Assembly (NCBI GenBank): GCA_029959295.1 | Contig: JASCOH010000001.1 | Coordinates: forward strand, 186,001-250,000 | Reading direction: 5' to 3' | Length of the DNA: 64,000 bases | From: Flavobacteriaceae bacterium PS02334 | GTDB lineage: Bacteria; Bacteroidota; Bacteroidia; Flavobacteriales; Flavobacteriaceae | Made by a program: the position numbers and the translations under genes | The notes under the pieces: generated by a model | The model's input: only the letters and a program-made list of their open reading frames with translations | Databases searched by the model: none | Told to the model about the DNA's origin: nothing | In this document: one piece after another, positions 26,569 through 35,823 of the stretch | Layout of the letters: each line of letters starts with the position of its first letter | Position numbering within the stretch: position 1 is the first letter of the stretch

Positions 26569-28848
26569 CTAAGCAATTTTTGTTTCTAATCCTTGAGTCG
26601 ATTTTTTAATCTCCAGAATTTCCTCTTCATAGGTGAATTCGAGTCGAATTGAAAATCCGCTATTGCTTTCCAGCGTCAGTTTTCCGTTTAGTTCGCCGCT
26701 GAAACCTTTCATTAATTTCATTCCTAGCGTAGAAAAATCAGATGTTTCTAAATTTTCATTGCTTCCAATTCCGTTGTCTTTGATCTCAAGAATAATTTTA
26801 TTTTCTGGAAATTTTTGAAGTGCAATAGCAATAATTCCTTCATTATTTGCAGGAAAACCATGTTTTATCGAATTAATTACGGCTTCATTCAAGATCAATC
26901 CCAATGGAACTGCGCGAGTCGTGTTCAACTCAATCGGCATAATGTCAAGCTGAAAACGAATGCGCTTGCCGATGTCAAAAGAATCCTTGAAATATTCAAT
27001 AAGTTCGGCAATATAAACGTCCATCTTTACTGCAACCACATTTTCAGACTGGTATAATTTCTTATGAATCAAAGACATGGAGTGAATTCGGTGCTGGCTG
27101 TTTAAAATGGCGGCTTTCGCAGATTCATCTTTCAAAAAGAAAGACTGCGTGTTCAAGAGGCTCATTACAATCTGCAGATTATTTTTCACGCGATGGTGAA
27201 TTTCCTTTATCAAAAACTCTTTATCGCTAACTAATTTCTGCAATGAATCATTTTTCTGGTTGATTTTGTCTTTAATTTTTTGATTGATTTTATACCTTCT
27301 GTAGACCAAGCCAATAATTAAAAGCAACAGAAAAATCCCTGCAAAGCCAATATTCCTAAAGATATTTGCCTGATGCAATTTGCTTTTTTGGATTTCATCT
27401 TGCTTAGTCAGCAATTTATTATCTTGCTCTTTCAGCAATAAATCTTTGTCCTTTTTTTCAGCTTCATATTGTATTTCGAGCTCCGCAATTTTCTGGATTT
27501 CATCTTTTGCAAAAGTAGAATCTACATAAGCCCGCTGTTTTTTGTAATTGGCGAGGGAAGAAACAAAATTGCCCTGAACAGAATCAATTTTAGAAAGCAC
27601 CATGTGAGATTCAGCAAGTATTTCTGTACTTTTCAATTTTTCGCCCAAAGCCAAATACTGTTTTGCATATTTTTTTGCCAGATCATATTGTTTCGACACA
27701 TAATAATAATCTACGATTCCAGGATAAAGAATTATCTGTTTCATGTCTGTTGCTGGAAGTTTATCCGAAATTGTGCGCGACTGGCTTACATATTTTTCGG
27801 CAGCCTTATAGTCTTTTAGCGAATTATAAGCCCTGATAATTATCGACCTAGCCTGATTTTGCGACATAGGAGAAAGCTTGTCCAGATTTTTTTCTAGCTT
27901 TTTGAGATACAGCAATCCTTCCTGCTTGCGGTTATTCGTCATGAAAATCTGGATGATGTTTCCTTCTAATTGCGTAAGTGCATCATAATCATTGTATTTG
28001 CTTGCAATCTTATGCGCTTTCTGAAAATTTTCTAAAGCTTTTCCAACATTTTTTAGTCCATAATAAATGATGCCGTTATAATTGTAAACATCAACCGCTT
28101 TTTGGCTTTCATCGTTGAATTTCTCGGTAATTTTTAAAGCTTTGATGTTATATTCCATAGCTTTTGCCAAATCTCCAAATTCATTATAAATAATTCCGAT
28201 CATCGAATTGACGTACTGCGTTTCCTCAAATTTTGCAGTTTGGTAGAGTTCTAAAGCCTTGATGTAAAGATTTTGCGCTTCTTTTACTTTTCCTAGATTC
28301 AAATTCTGATATGCCATTTCAGACATGATATCGCCTTGTCCTTTAAAATTTTCGGTTTCTTTGTAAATTTTCAATATTTTTTCTGCCAAAGCCAGATTAT
28401 TTACCGGATCGTCAGTCATTACTTTTGAACCAAGCAACACAAAATAAGCCTCTGCCAAATCATTTTTGCTTCCTTTTTTCACAAAAACTGCAATCGCTTT
28501 TTGGGCATAATCTCCCGCTTTGTCCAGCTGTTTTTTCTTTGTAAAGAGCTGTGAATATTTTATATAAGATTGACCGATTCCCTTGTCATAATTCAAAGAA
28601 TGGCTTAGGTCTTCAGCTTTTTTGATGTAGAAAATTGCGCTGTCAGAAGATTTCGGCTTTGCAATCGTGCTGGCTTCATTTAAATGATAATCGCCTAATT
28701 TTAAAAGCAATGCTACTTTTGAAGTATCTGATTTTGCTTTCGCATACTTTTTGTATAACTGCGAAATAGATTCGTGCTCTTGTGCATTTAAGTTGGAAAA
28801 TAGTGCCAGAAAAAACACTAAAAATAAGGAAGGTAAAATTTTAGCCAT
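26569..28848 (-). CDS. TPR-containing HisKA_2 histidine kinase
   Basis: This 759-residue protein has a signal peptide, then a long TPR array (about 25-430) that is probably periplasmic. A helical linker precedes a transmembrane helix (about 500-520, GIFLLLLIIGLVYRRY). The HisKA_2 region follows with EIHHRVKNN near 548, then a HATPase_c domain (LGLILNEAVINSIKH). It is the first gene of a three-gene operon (long kinase, short kinase, NtrC-like regulator) with gaps of 3 and 12 bases. The TPR array presumably senses a protein or peptide partner. Confidence 0.92.
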   Translation of the reverse strand: MAKILPSLFLVFFLALFSNLNAQEHESISQLYKKYAKAKSDTSKVALLLKLGDYHLNEASTIAKPKSSDSAIFYIKKAEDLSHSLNYDKGIGQSYIKYSQLFTKKKQLDKAGDYAQKAIAVFVKKGSKNDLAEAYFVLLGSKVMTDDPVNNLALAEKILKIYKETENFKGQGDIMSEMAYQNLNLGKVKEAQNLYIKALELYQTAKFEETQYVNSMIGIIYNEFGDLAKAMEYNIKALKITEKFNDESQKAVDVYNYNGIIYYGLKNVGKALENFQKAHKIASKYNDYDALTQLEGNIIQIFMTNNRKQEGLLYLKKLEKNLDKLSPMSQNQARSIIIRAYNSLKDYKAAEKYVSQSRTISDKLPATDMKQIILYPGIVDYYYVSKQYDLAKKYAKQYLALGEKLKSTEILAESHMVLSKIDSVQGNFVSSLANYKKQRAYVDSTFAKDEIQKIAELEIQYEAEKKDKDLLLKEQDNKLLTKQDEIQKSKLHQANIFRNIGFAGIFLLLLIIGLVYRRYKINQKIKDKINQKNDSLQKLVSDKEFLIKEIHHRVKNNLQIVMSLLNTQSFFLKDESAKAAILNSQHRIHSMSLIHKKLYQSENVVAVKMDVYIAELIEYFKDSFDIGKRIRFQLDIMPIELNTTRAVPLGLILNEAVINSIKHGFPANNEGIIAIALQKFPENKIILEIKDNGIGSNENLETSDFSTLGMKLMKGFSGELNGKLTLESNSGFSIRLEFTYEEEILEIKKSTQGLETKIA

Positions 28849-28980
28849 AGCATTCGAATTTAAAATTGATCAGGCTTCTCACAAAATATTTCAGTATACT
28901 TAATTTTTTGTTAAATTTAATAAATTTATTTATACTTTAAACATAAATTAATAATTACATTTTATCCTTTTAAGTTAAAA

Positions 28981-30906
28981 TTACATATCAATAATTATGA
29001 ATTCGCTTCTTCTATTGAGCTGATGCTGCTCTTCAGTGCAATTGATTCCGTCGGCGCAATTATTTAAAAGCTGTGTTTCACCATAGCCTTTTCCGGAAAG
29101 TCTTTCTTTAGCAATTCCGTTTTCGATGAGCCATTTAATTGTCGATTTTACGCGCTGGTTAGAAAGCCTGTCGTTGTATTCGTGCGTCTGCCTGCTGTCC
29201 GTGTGGGAACGAACATCAACTTTCATCTTTGGATATTCTTGCATGATTTCGATGATTTTTGCTAAATCATTTGCCGCATCTTGACGAATATCCGACTTGT
29301 CTAAATCGAAATAAATAGTTTGGATATCGAATATTTTAGCCAAATCACTTCCTACAGTAATTTTCTGCAAAGATTTTTCTAACTCAACCTGCAATTCAGT
29401 TTCTCCTGAAAAATCTGGAATCTTAATTTGTTTTTCTATTGTATTGTAACCACTGCTTTCTGCCTTTACATAATAATCAAAACCACATTCCACATCAAAT
29501 TTAAATTTTGCATCAGCATCCGCATACACAACTTTAATTATCTCAAAAGACGCATTTGACAAAGTAACTTTTGCGCCTGCAATTGGGAGCTTTGTATTCA
29601 AGTCTGAGACAGTTCCGGTAAGGAATTGCTCGCAGTCGAGCTTTTTAGTTTCCTGGAATTTATAAATATCGTCATTGCCTTTTCCGCCGTTTCTGTTTGA
29701 AGTGAAATAGCCTGAGCGTGTTGAATCATTTATAAAAAAAGCAAAATCATCCTTCTGTCCGTTTACCGGAGTTCCTATGTTTTTTACTGTTCCGAAACTT
29801 CCATCCTCATGAATTTTGGAAACAAAAATATCTAGTCCGCCTAATCCCAAATGTCCGTCAGAAGCAAAATATAATTCTTTTTTACTAATAAAAGGAAAGG
29901 TTTCACGCCCTTCCGTATTTATTTTATTGCCTAAATTTATTGGCTTTCCAAAAGAGCCATCTGCATTTATTGCTACCTTAAACAAATCAGACTGACCGAA
30001 AGTTCCCGGCATGTCAGAAACAAAATAAAGCGTCTTTTCATCAAAACTCAAAGCTGGATGTGCCGTGCTGTAATTGTCACTCGTGAACGGAAGCGCCACA
30101 ATATTTGTCCATTTCTCCTCTATAAATTCAGCTTTATAAATTTTGAGTAGCGTAATTCTCTTACTGCTTTTTCCCTTTTTTCCTTTGCTGAAATTATTTC
30201 TTGTAAAGTAAACTGTCTTGCCGTCTTTTGTAAAAACAGGAGTCGATTCATTAAATTTTGAATTAAGAGAACGGCTGAATTTTTCAGGTTTTCCAAGTGA
30301 ACCGTCAGGCAATATTGGTGCTTCATACAGTTGCGTGAAAGACTGGTCAGTCCATTCGTGCTTTCTTTTAAAAATTCCTGAAGTATCTTTGGCAGAAGCA
30401 AAAATTAGTTTGGAATCTAAAATGGCAGTTCCATAATCAGAATACTCTGAATTTATTTTTAAGTTTTCGATGCTAAATCTTCCTGAATTTTCTTTTATAA
30501 TGTCTAGATAATTCTGGTGGTTTGCATATAATTTTCCTCTAGAATCATCGGCTTTCTTTTGGTTGAAAAGTGCCAGCATTTCATTTGCTTTTGCATAATT
30601 TCTTGTTGCTTTCAAAGTTTGCGAATAGCGGTAGTAATATTCTGGTTCTAGTGTTTTATCTAAAGAAAAAAGCTTTGCATACCAGCTATTCGCTTTTTCA
30701 AGTTCTGCATTAAAATAGTAAGAATTAGCTAGCTTTTGATACAAATCACTCGATTTATAGCCTTTTTTGGCTAGTTTTTCATAAATTTTAATCGCATCTA
30801 CATAAGCAAACTTTTCATACTTATTATCCGCAACATCCTTTTGCGTCTGCGATTGCATGGTCGCAAAAAAGAGGATTGTCAATATAAAATGTAAAGTTTT
30901 TTTCAT
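28981..30906 (-). CDS. PorE-like OmpA-family envelope protein
   Basis: This 641-residue protein has a signal peptide and TPR-like repeats (about 20-150). PD40/WD40-like propeller blades follow (about 205-420, with TPVFTKDGKTVYFTRNN and HPALSFDEKTLYFVSD). Then come a carboxypeptidase-regulatory beta domain (about 430-515) and an OmpA C-terminal peptidoglycan-binding domain (about 535-641, SHTDSRQTHEYNDRLSNQR). This TPR-propeller-CRD-OmpA order is that of PorE, a T9SS component tethering the outer-membrane complex to peptidoglycan. Flavobacteria carry several such paralogues, usually next to a PorP/SprF gene. None is adjacent here, so I call it PorE-like only. Confidence 0.85.
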   Translation of the reverse strand: MKKTLHFILTILFFATMQSQTQKDVADNKYEKFAYVDAIKIYEKLAKKGYKSSDLYQKLANSYYFNAELEKANSWYAKLFSLDKTLEPEYYYRYSQTLKATRNYAKANEMLALFNQKKADDSRGKLYANHQNYLDIIKENSGRFSIENLKINSEYSDYGTAILDSKLIFASAKDTSGIFKRKHEWTDQSFTQLYEAPILPDGSLGKPEKFSRSLNSKFNESTPVFTKDGKTVYFTRNNFSKGKKGKSSKRITLLKIYKAEFIEEKWTNIVALPFTSDNYSTAHPALSFDEKTLYFVSDMPGTFGQSDLFKVAINADGSFGKPINLGNKINTEGRETFPFISKKELYFASDGHLGLGGLDIFVSKIHEDGSFGTVKNIGTPVNGQKDDFAFFINDSTRSGYFTSNRNGGKGNDDIYKFQETKKLDCEQFLTGTVSDLNTKLPIAGAKVTLSNASFEIIKVVYADADAKFKFDVECGFDYYVKAESSGYNTIEKQIKIPDFSGETELQVELEKSLQKITVGSDLAKIFDIQTIYFDLDKSDIRQDAANDLAKIIEIMQEYPKMKVDVRSHTDSRQTHEYNDRLSNQRVKSTIKWLIENGIAKERLSGKGYGETQLLNNCADGINCTEEQHQLNRRSEFIIIDM

Positions 30907-31163
30907 AAATCATTGAAAATAATTTCTGTCTAATATAAAAGCTAACTGCAAAATTTTCAGCTTCTTCCTTTTCAAAAATACAATATTTTATGAACTGATA
31001 TAAAAAAAGCTTACTTGTTTGAGAATCATCTCGGATCTATAAATTTCTGAAAAAAATATTTTTTTATCCTGATGCAACCATTTGCAACCGACATCCGTCT
31101 ATATCAATAGAAACCTCTTTTGAGGAGACAAAAAACCACCTCTAACAAATAACAATTACAATC

Positions 31164-31748
31164 ATGAAAAAAATTTTATTTTTAGCAATGTTGCTTCCTG
31201 CGTTAGGCTTCGCACAAGAAACTAAGGAAGACGTAAAATCAGAAGACGTTAAAAAAAGATTTACAATTTCAGGAAACTATACTTTTTCTGATCCGAGCCA
31301 ATTTGGAATCAGCTTGGAATATAAGAGCAAAAAGACGGATAATGGTAGAAATTATTCTCAAATATTGAATCTTTCTGGAGCAAAAATGGACTATGAAAGC
31401 AATATCGCTGATATCGACGGAGATGGATTTGTTGTTGAATTGGGAAGCAGAACTTACATTGAAAAAGGAAAATGGGATGGCTTTTATGGAGAGAATTTCA
31501 TCTCTTATGGAAATGTAAAGTTTGATGAAAATATTGCCGGCCTAGGGAAATTTGATGGAACTTATTCTTACTGGAGCATTATCAATCCAAATGTTGGATA
31601 TCGTTTTATAGTTGGAAAACATCTTTGCATCGACCCTTCAATCGGCGCCAACTGGAAATGGGAAGTGAAAGGAAAAGGCGATATAGACAACAAAAATGTA
31701 GATAATTTTGTTTTCAGAGCTGGAATTAAGATTGGATATAATTTTTAA
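31164..31748 (+). CDS. Small outer-membrane beta-barrel-like protein
   Basis: This 194-residue protein has a clear signal peptide ending at GFAQ (residue 18). Alternating polar and aromatic strands follow, finishing with a terminal Phe (IKIGYNF), typical of outer-membrane barrels. The family is unknown. It stands alone between convergent or divergent neighbours and is followed by a long imperfect inverted repeat that may stop transcription. The 257-bp gap upstream shows no clear promoter. Confidence 0.7.
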   Translation: MKKILFLAMLLPALGFAQETKEDVKSEDVKKRFTISGNYTFSDPSQFGISLEYKSKKTDNGRNYSQILNLSGAKMDYESNIADIDGDGFVVELGSRTYIEKGKWDGFYGENFISYGNVKFDENIAGLGKFDGTYSYWSIINPNVGYRFIVGKHLCIDPSIGANWKWEVKGKGDIDNKNVDNFVFRAGIKIGYNF

Positions 31749-31764
31749 AGCGCTGAGGAAATAA

Positions 31765-31824
31765 AGGCGCTGAGGCACTAAGTTCAAAGTATTATCTCAA
31801 AACTTAGCACCGCAGCGCCTCTTT
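31765..31824. repeat. Imperfect 20-bp inverted repeat
   Basis: The arms at 31765-31784 and 31801-31820 match at 17 of 20 positions, beginning AGGCGCTGAGG, with a 16-base loop and CTTTTA after it. It could act as a terminator between the barrel gene and the convergent AAA+ gene. The wording of the arms (ctgaggcactaag, cttagcaccgcag) resembles an interspersed repeat rather than a plain terminator. Confidence 0.6.
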
Positions 31825-31842
31825 TACTTAGTAACTCAATGC

Positions 31843-33306
31843 TTACAATTTTCTGATATAACTTCCATATAAATCATTAAACTGATAGCCTTTAATGATT
31901 CTGTCTTTGCTTAATTTGTTATATTCCACTAATCCCCAAAGTACAAATTCTTTAAAGAAATAAGTGTCTTCTGGAGTAAGTTCTGGTTGATATTTTGAAA
32001 TCAAAGCTCTTAACGGAATCACAGAATCCAATTGCTGCTTGTACTCTGAATCTGTGGCATCGTCTAGCAATTCAAAACCGCTTTCGTTGAAAAACCAATC
32101 CACAATATCTTTGTATGGGCTTTTGTCTTCTTCTTTTTCTAGCTTTTCAATTTTTGGAAAATAATTTGGGAAGAACGTCTTGATTGCGTCGCCAATTAAA
32201 TGCTGTGCCACCACGCCTGCTCCTTCTTGTTCGCCTTCATAAACCAATTCTACTTTTCCGGTGATTGCTGGAATGATTCCCATGAAGTCGGAAAGTCGCA
32301 AGGTTGTTCTTTCTTCGCCTGATTTTAAAGCTCTGCGTTCGGCTGTGCTTAATAAATTTTCAAAGGCTGTGATGCTCAATCTCGCACTTACACCGCTTTT
32401 GTTGTCGATAAATTCGCTTTCTCTGGCTTCAAAACTGATTTGTTCTAATAAATCTTTTGCAATTGACGGAACATGAATGTACTCGCTTTGACGGCTGTCT
32501 AAATTTGATTCTTGTTCTGTAATTGTTCTTGCAATTTCTATGCTTTCTGGATAATGCGTTAAGATTTGCGAACCAATTCTGTCTTTCAACGGCGTCACGA
32601 TGCTTCCTCTATTGGTATAATCTTCTGGATTTGCTGTGAATACAAATTGCATGTCTAAAGGCATACGAAGCTTGAATCCTCTGATTTGGATATCGCCTTC
32701 TTGTAAAATATTGAATAATGCTACTTGAATTCTTGCTTGCAAATCAGGCAATTCATTGATGACAAAAATACATCTGTTTGCTCTTGGAATCATTCCGAAG
32801 TGGATGACTCTGTCGTCAGCGTAAGACAATTTTAAGTTGGATGCTTTGATTGGATCTACGTCTCCGATTAAATCTGCAACTGTTACATCTGGCGTTGCTA
32901 GTTTTTCAAAGAATCTTTCGTCTCTATGAATCCAAGTTATTGGTGTGTTGTCGCCATGTTCGGCGATTAAGTCTTTTGCAAATCTTGAGATTGGCTTTAA
33001 TGGGTCATCGTTGATTTCTGAACCGGAAACTATTGGCATCCATTCGTCTAACAAAGTCACCATTAATCTTGCCAGCCTAGTTTTAGCTTGGCCTCTTAAT
33101 CCTAGCAAGTTGATATTGTGGCGGGAAAGAATGGCGCGTTCTAATTCTGGGATTACGGTGTCTTCGTATCCGTGAACGCCTTGAAAAACGGTTTCTCCTT
33201 TTGAGATTTTATTGCGGAGGTTGTCGCGCAATTCGTCTTTTATGCTTCGGGATTTGTAGCCTGCTTTTTTTAATTCGCCTAGTGTTTTTATGTTTTCTGT
33301 GGTCAT
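31843..33306 (-). CDS. MoxR/Mg-chelatase-I-like AAA+ ATPase
   Basis: This 487-residue AAA+ protein has the P-loop GLRGQAKTRL (near residue 75) and Walker B-like FVINELPDL. A sensor-1 stretch reads FTANPEDYTNRGSIVTPLKDR. GQAKT and INELPDL deviate from classic Walker motifs, but I recall them as normal in the Mg-chelatase-I-like subgroup that pairs with VWA proteins. With the VWA protein encoded upstream it likely forms a chaperone-like complex that remodels a partner protein. Its start overlaps the stop of the small secreted-protein gene by ATGA. Confidence 0.87.
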   Translation of the reverse strand: MTTENIKTLGELKKAGYKSRSIKDELRDNLRNKISKGETVFQGVHGYEDTVIPELERAILSRHNINLLGLRGQAKTRLARLMVTLLDEWMPIVSGSEINDDPLKPISRFAKDLIAEHGDNTPITWIHRDERFFEKLATPDVTVADLIGDVDPIKASNLKLSYADDRVIHFGMIPRANRCIFVINELPDLQARIQVALFNILQEGDIQIRGFKLRMPLDMQFVFTANPEDYTNRGSIVTPLKDRIGSQILTHYPESIEIARTITEQESNLDSRQSEYIHVPSIAKDLLEQISFEARESEFIDNKSGVSARLSITAFENLLSTAERRALKSGEERTTLRLSDFMGIIPAITGKVELVYEGEQEGAGVVAQHLIGDAIKTFFPNYFPKIEKLEKEEDKSPYKDIVDWFFNESGFELLDDATDSEYKQQLDSVIPLRALISKYQPELTPEDTYFFKEFVLWGLVEYNKLSKDRIIKGYQFNDLYGSYIRKL

Positions 33307-33800
33307 TGTTTTGCTATTTTATTATTCTTGTTTTTTATTAATTGTGTTGTCCTATAGTTGAAAATTTCTGCAAATTCATTTTCCGCAGAAGATGAAGTGC
33401 ACTCTGCATAACAGACATAAGTTAATCCATCATTATCTCCTTTTGTACTATTCTTTTCTTTCGCGTTATAACTACAATCCATTCCGCTTGTCAAATAAAC
33501 TGGATTTCCGTCTAAATATAATCTTAGTGAAATTTCGTTTATTCTTTCGATAATTTGTTTCTTGTAATCAGTTAAATCGATTGGTTCTTTAATTTTATCT
33601 ACACTTTGATACATTACCAAACAGTTTAAAATACTACACAGATTTAGTTGAAAAAGTGGATAATCTGGTACTTCAATTGGACTTAAGCCAGAAAAGCACT
33701 TCGATAAAAGATTTTGCTCTTCTTCAATTTCGAAAGTTTCTTGACTATAAATTGAATTTAAAGTCAAAATTGTAAATAGTACAAAAAAGATTTTTTTCAT
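33303..33800 (-). CDS. Small secreted hypothetical protein
   Basis: This 165-residue protein has a signal peptide ending near IYSQ (residue 20). The mature part has several cysteines (SKCFSG, LNLCSILNC, DCSY, YVCYAECTS), consistent with disulfides. No family recognised. It lies between two genes (VWA and AAA+) that normally adjoin. A REP-like hairpin sits just upstream of it, which suggests a later insertion. Overlap with the AAA+ start by ATGA means it is nonetheless in the same transcript. Confidence 0.65.
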   Translation of the reverse strand: MKKIFFVLFTILTLNSIYSQETFEIEEEQNLLSKCFSGLSPIEVPDYPLFQLNLCSILNCLVMYQSVDKIKEPIDLTDYKKQIIERINEISLRLYLDGNPVYLTSGMDCSYNAKEKNSTKGDNDGLTYVCYAECTSSSAENEFAEIFNYRTTQLIKNKNNKIAKQ

Positions 33801-33824
33801 ATTTTTATTGTCGAGCTACTTTAT

Positions 33825-33850
33825 GTGATTGCTTCGTTCCTCGCAATGAC
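33825..33850. repeat. REP-like hairpin element
   Basis: A short element reads GTGATTGC, then a loop, then GCAATGAC, with ATTGC (33828-33832) pairing with GCAAT (33843-33847) around TTCGTTCCTC. I recall this type of sequence as an intergenic repeat in many bacterial genomes. It sits in the 75-bp gap between the VWA and small secreted-protein genes. Confidence 0.55.
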
Positions 33851-33875
33851 GTCGCGACTGGAAACTGAAATCTGC

Positions 33876-34994
33876 TTACTTCACTCTTTTCTTCCTATTC
33901 GTTTCATAGTCTTCGAAAATCATTTCTCCTAAACCTTTTAATCCTGTGTAGAATGCTTTTCCTTGGTTGGCTTCTGTGAAATGATTTACGAATTGCTGAA
34001 GATAAGGATCATTTGCAATCATAAATGTCGTGATTGGAATGTGCAATTTTCTTGCTTGCTGTGCCATATTGTAACATTTGTCAACAATATATTCATCGAG
34101 GCCGTTGCTGTTCATATAATATGATCCGTCACGTTCTCTTACACAGCTTGGCTTTCCGTCGGTAATCATGAAAATCTGCTTGTTTGTGTTTCGCTTTCTT
34201 CTTAATAAATCCATGGCGAGTTCTAAGCCGGCAACTGTGTTGGTGTGATACGGACCTACTTTAAGGTAAGGCAAATCTTTGATGGCGATTGGCCACGCAT
34301 CGTTTCCAAACACCAAAATATCTAAAGTATCTTTTGGATAGCGGGTTGTGATTAATTCGGCCAAAGCCATGGCTACTTTTTTGGCGGGTGTGATTCTATC
34401 TTCCCCGTACAAAATCATGCTGTGGCTGATGTCAATCATCAAAACGGTACTCATTTGGGCTTTGAATTGCGAATCTTCCACGACCAAATCTTCTTCGGTC
34501 AGCTTGAAACTGTCTACGCCATTATTAATCTGCGCATTGCGCAAACTTTCCGTCAGGGAAATTCTTTCAAGGCTGTCGCCAAAATGATAATTGCGGAATT
34601 CGCCCGTGTGTTCGTCGCCGTTGCCTGAATATTTTGTCTTGTGGCTTCCTGAACCGCTTCGTTTTAAGTTGCCAAATATTTGGTCAAGGGCTTGCTGTCG
34701 GATGGCTCTTTCGGTTTTTGCCGTTATGGCTAGTCCTCCTGTTCCGTCGTCTTTAACTTCGTCGCGGATGTATCCTTTCTTTTTTAAGTCTTCGATGAAA
34801 TCATCGATGGTGTAAGCCGAATCTGTTAATTTATACTCTTTGTCTAGTTCGCGAAGCCAGTCTATAGCTTCGTCCAAATCGCCTGAAGTGTGCGTGATTA
34901 ATTCTTTGAAAATCTCGAAGAGTTTATCAAACGGAGACAAATTTGGAGCTTCATATTGCTTGAATAAAAAGCCTTTTCTTTTATTAGTTTCCAT
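33876..34994 (-). CDS. VWA-domain protein (AAA+ partner)
   Basis: This 372-residue protein has a helical N-terminal half (about 1-175) and a von Willebrand A domain (about 180-365). The MIDAS motif DISHSM and downstream ITDGKPS are visible. Such proteins act with MoxR-like ATPases; the VWA metal site binds the client or activates the ATPase. It is the first gene of the unit, followed by the small secreted protein and the AAA+ gene. There is no signal peptide, so the complex is cytoplasmic. Confidence 0.87.
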   Translation of the reverse strand: METNKRKGFLFKQYEAPNLSPFDKLFEIFKELITHTSGDLDEAIDWLRELDKEYKLTDSAYTIDDFIEDLKKKGYIRDEVKDDGTGGLAITAKTERAIRQQALDQIFGNLKRSGSGSHKTKYSGNGDEHTGEFRNYHFGDSLERISLTESLRNAQINNGVDSFKLTEEDLVVEDSQFKAQMSTVLMIDISHSMILYGEDRITPAKKVAMALAELITTRYPKDTLDILVFGNDAWPIAIKDLPYLKVGPYHTNTVAGLELAMDLLRRKRNTNKQIFMITDGKPSCVRERDGSYYMNSNGLDEYIVDKCYNMAQQARKLHIPITTFMIANDPYLQQFVNHFTEANQGKAFYTGLKGLGEMIFEDYETNRKKRVK

Positions 34995-35089
34995 AGCCGA
35001 TAAAATTACTACTTAATTAAATGTGATGGTTTTCAACTGTTATTAATTTTTAGTTAAAGTGATGATTTATTTTTTTAAACCTTGGCTTG

Positions 35090-35183
35090 CCCCTCGACTG
35101 CGCTCGGGGTGACAGAAACTTTGTCGTAATTACATAAAAATATAAAGACAATCAACTTTGTCACCCCGAGCGCAGTCGAGGGG
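35090..35183. repeat. REP-type element with 25-bp perfect inverted repeat
   Basis: The arms at 35090-35114 and 35159-35183 are perfect reverse complements of 25 bp (left arm begins CCCCTCGACTGCGCTCGGGG). They enclose 44 bp of AT-rich DNA, with the string AACTTTGTC next to both arms (35117-35125 and 35155-35163). G+C content is far above the flanks. This is typical of a paired REP/BIME-like mobile repeat. Confidence 0.8.
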
Positions 35184-35202
35184 GCTATTTTCTAAAAGCC
35201 TA

Positions 35203-35233
35203 TTGCCTATTGCCTCCAAATAGAATAGCTTTG
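35203..35233 (+). promoter_or_regulatory. Promoter TTG-N20-TAGCTTTG
   Basis: A -33 TTG (35203-35205) and a -7 TAGCTTTG (35226-35233) have the ideal 20-bp spacing, 17 bases before the pentapeptide-repeat gene. Confidence 0.75.
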
Positions 35234-35250
35234 CACAAATCTCAATTTCC

Positions 35251-35823
35251 ATGACCGAATATATTCACGACCAAGATTATTTTGACAACGTTTATACTGA
35301 AGATGAATTTAATTTAAAGGAATTTGAGGTCTGCAATTTTACCGGCTGTGATTTTACCAAATGCAATTTTATTGGCGTGACTTTCACCGATTGCACTTTT
35401 ACCAATTGCGATTTCAGCAATGCAAAAATTAATCATGTGGCTTTTAGAGGTGTAAATTTCATCGACTGCCAAGTTTTAGATGTAAACTTTTCAATGTGCG
35501 ATAAATTGATTTTTGAGATTCATTTCAAAGATTGTATTATGGATTTTGCCAAGTTTTATGACTTGAAAATGAAAGGCACGAGTTTCACGAACTGCAGCAT
35601 GATTGCCATCGATTTTATGAATACTGACCTGACGGATGTCTTGTTTGACAACTGCAATTTGCACAAAGCGGTGTTTCACAATACAATTGCCAACAAAGCT
35701 GATTTTACCACAAGCTATAACTTCTCAATTGATCCGGAGAAGAATAAAATTAAAAAAGCCAGCTTTTCGTTGGCTGGCTTAAAGGGTTTGGTGGAAAAAC
35801 ACGAGCTGATTATCCGTGGATAG
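35251..35823 (+). CDS. Pentapeptide-repeat protein
   Basis: This 190-residue protein is made almost wholly of tandem five-residue repeats with central Phe or Leu and flanking Cys/Asn/Asp (for example CNFTGCDFTKCNFIG). That predicts a right-handed quadrilateral beta helix. Some such proteins mimic DNA and protect gyrase (Qnr/MfpA), but most have no known role. There is no signal peptide. Its 3' end overlaps the convergent tRNA hydroxylase gene by 14 bases. Confidence 0.85.
   Translation: MTEYIHDQDYFDNVYTEDEFNLKEFEVCNFTGCDFTKCNFIGVTFTDCTFTNCDFSNAKINHVAFRGVNFIDCQVLDVNFSMCDKLIFEIHFKDCIMDFAKFYDLKMKGTSFTNCSMIAIDFMNTDLTDVLFDNCNLHKAVFHNTIANKADFTTSYNFSIDPEKNKIKKASFSLAGLKGLVEKHELIIRG

Noticed and set aside
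31843-33306. AAA+ protein dead because of altered Walker motifs
   Set aside because: GQAKT and INELPDL are normal for this Mg-chelatase-like subgroup as I recall it.
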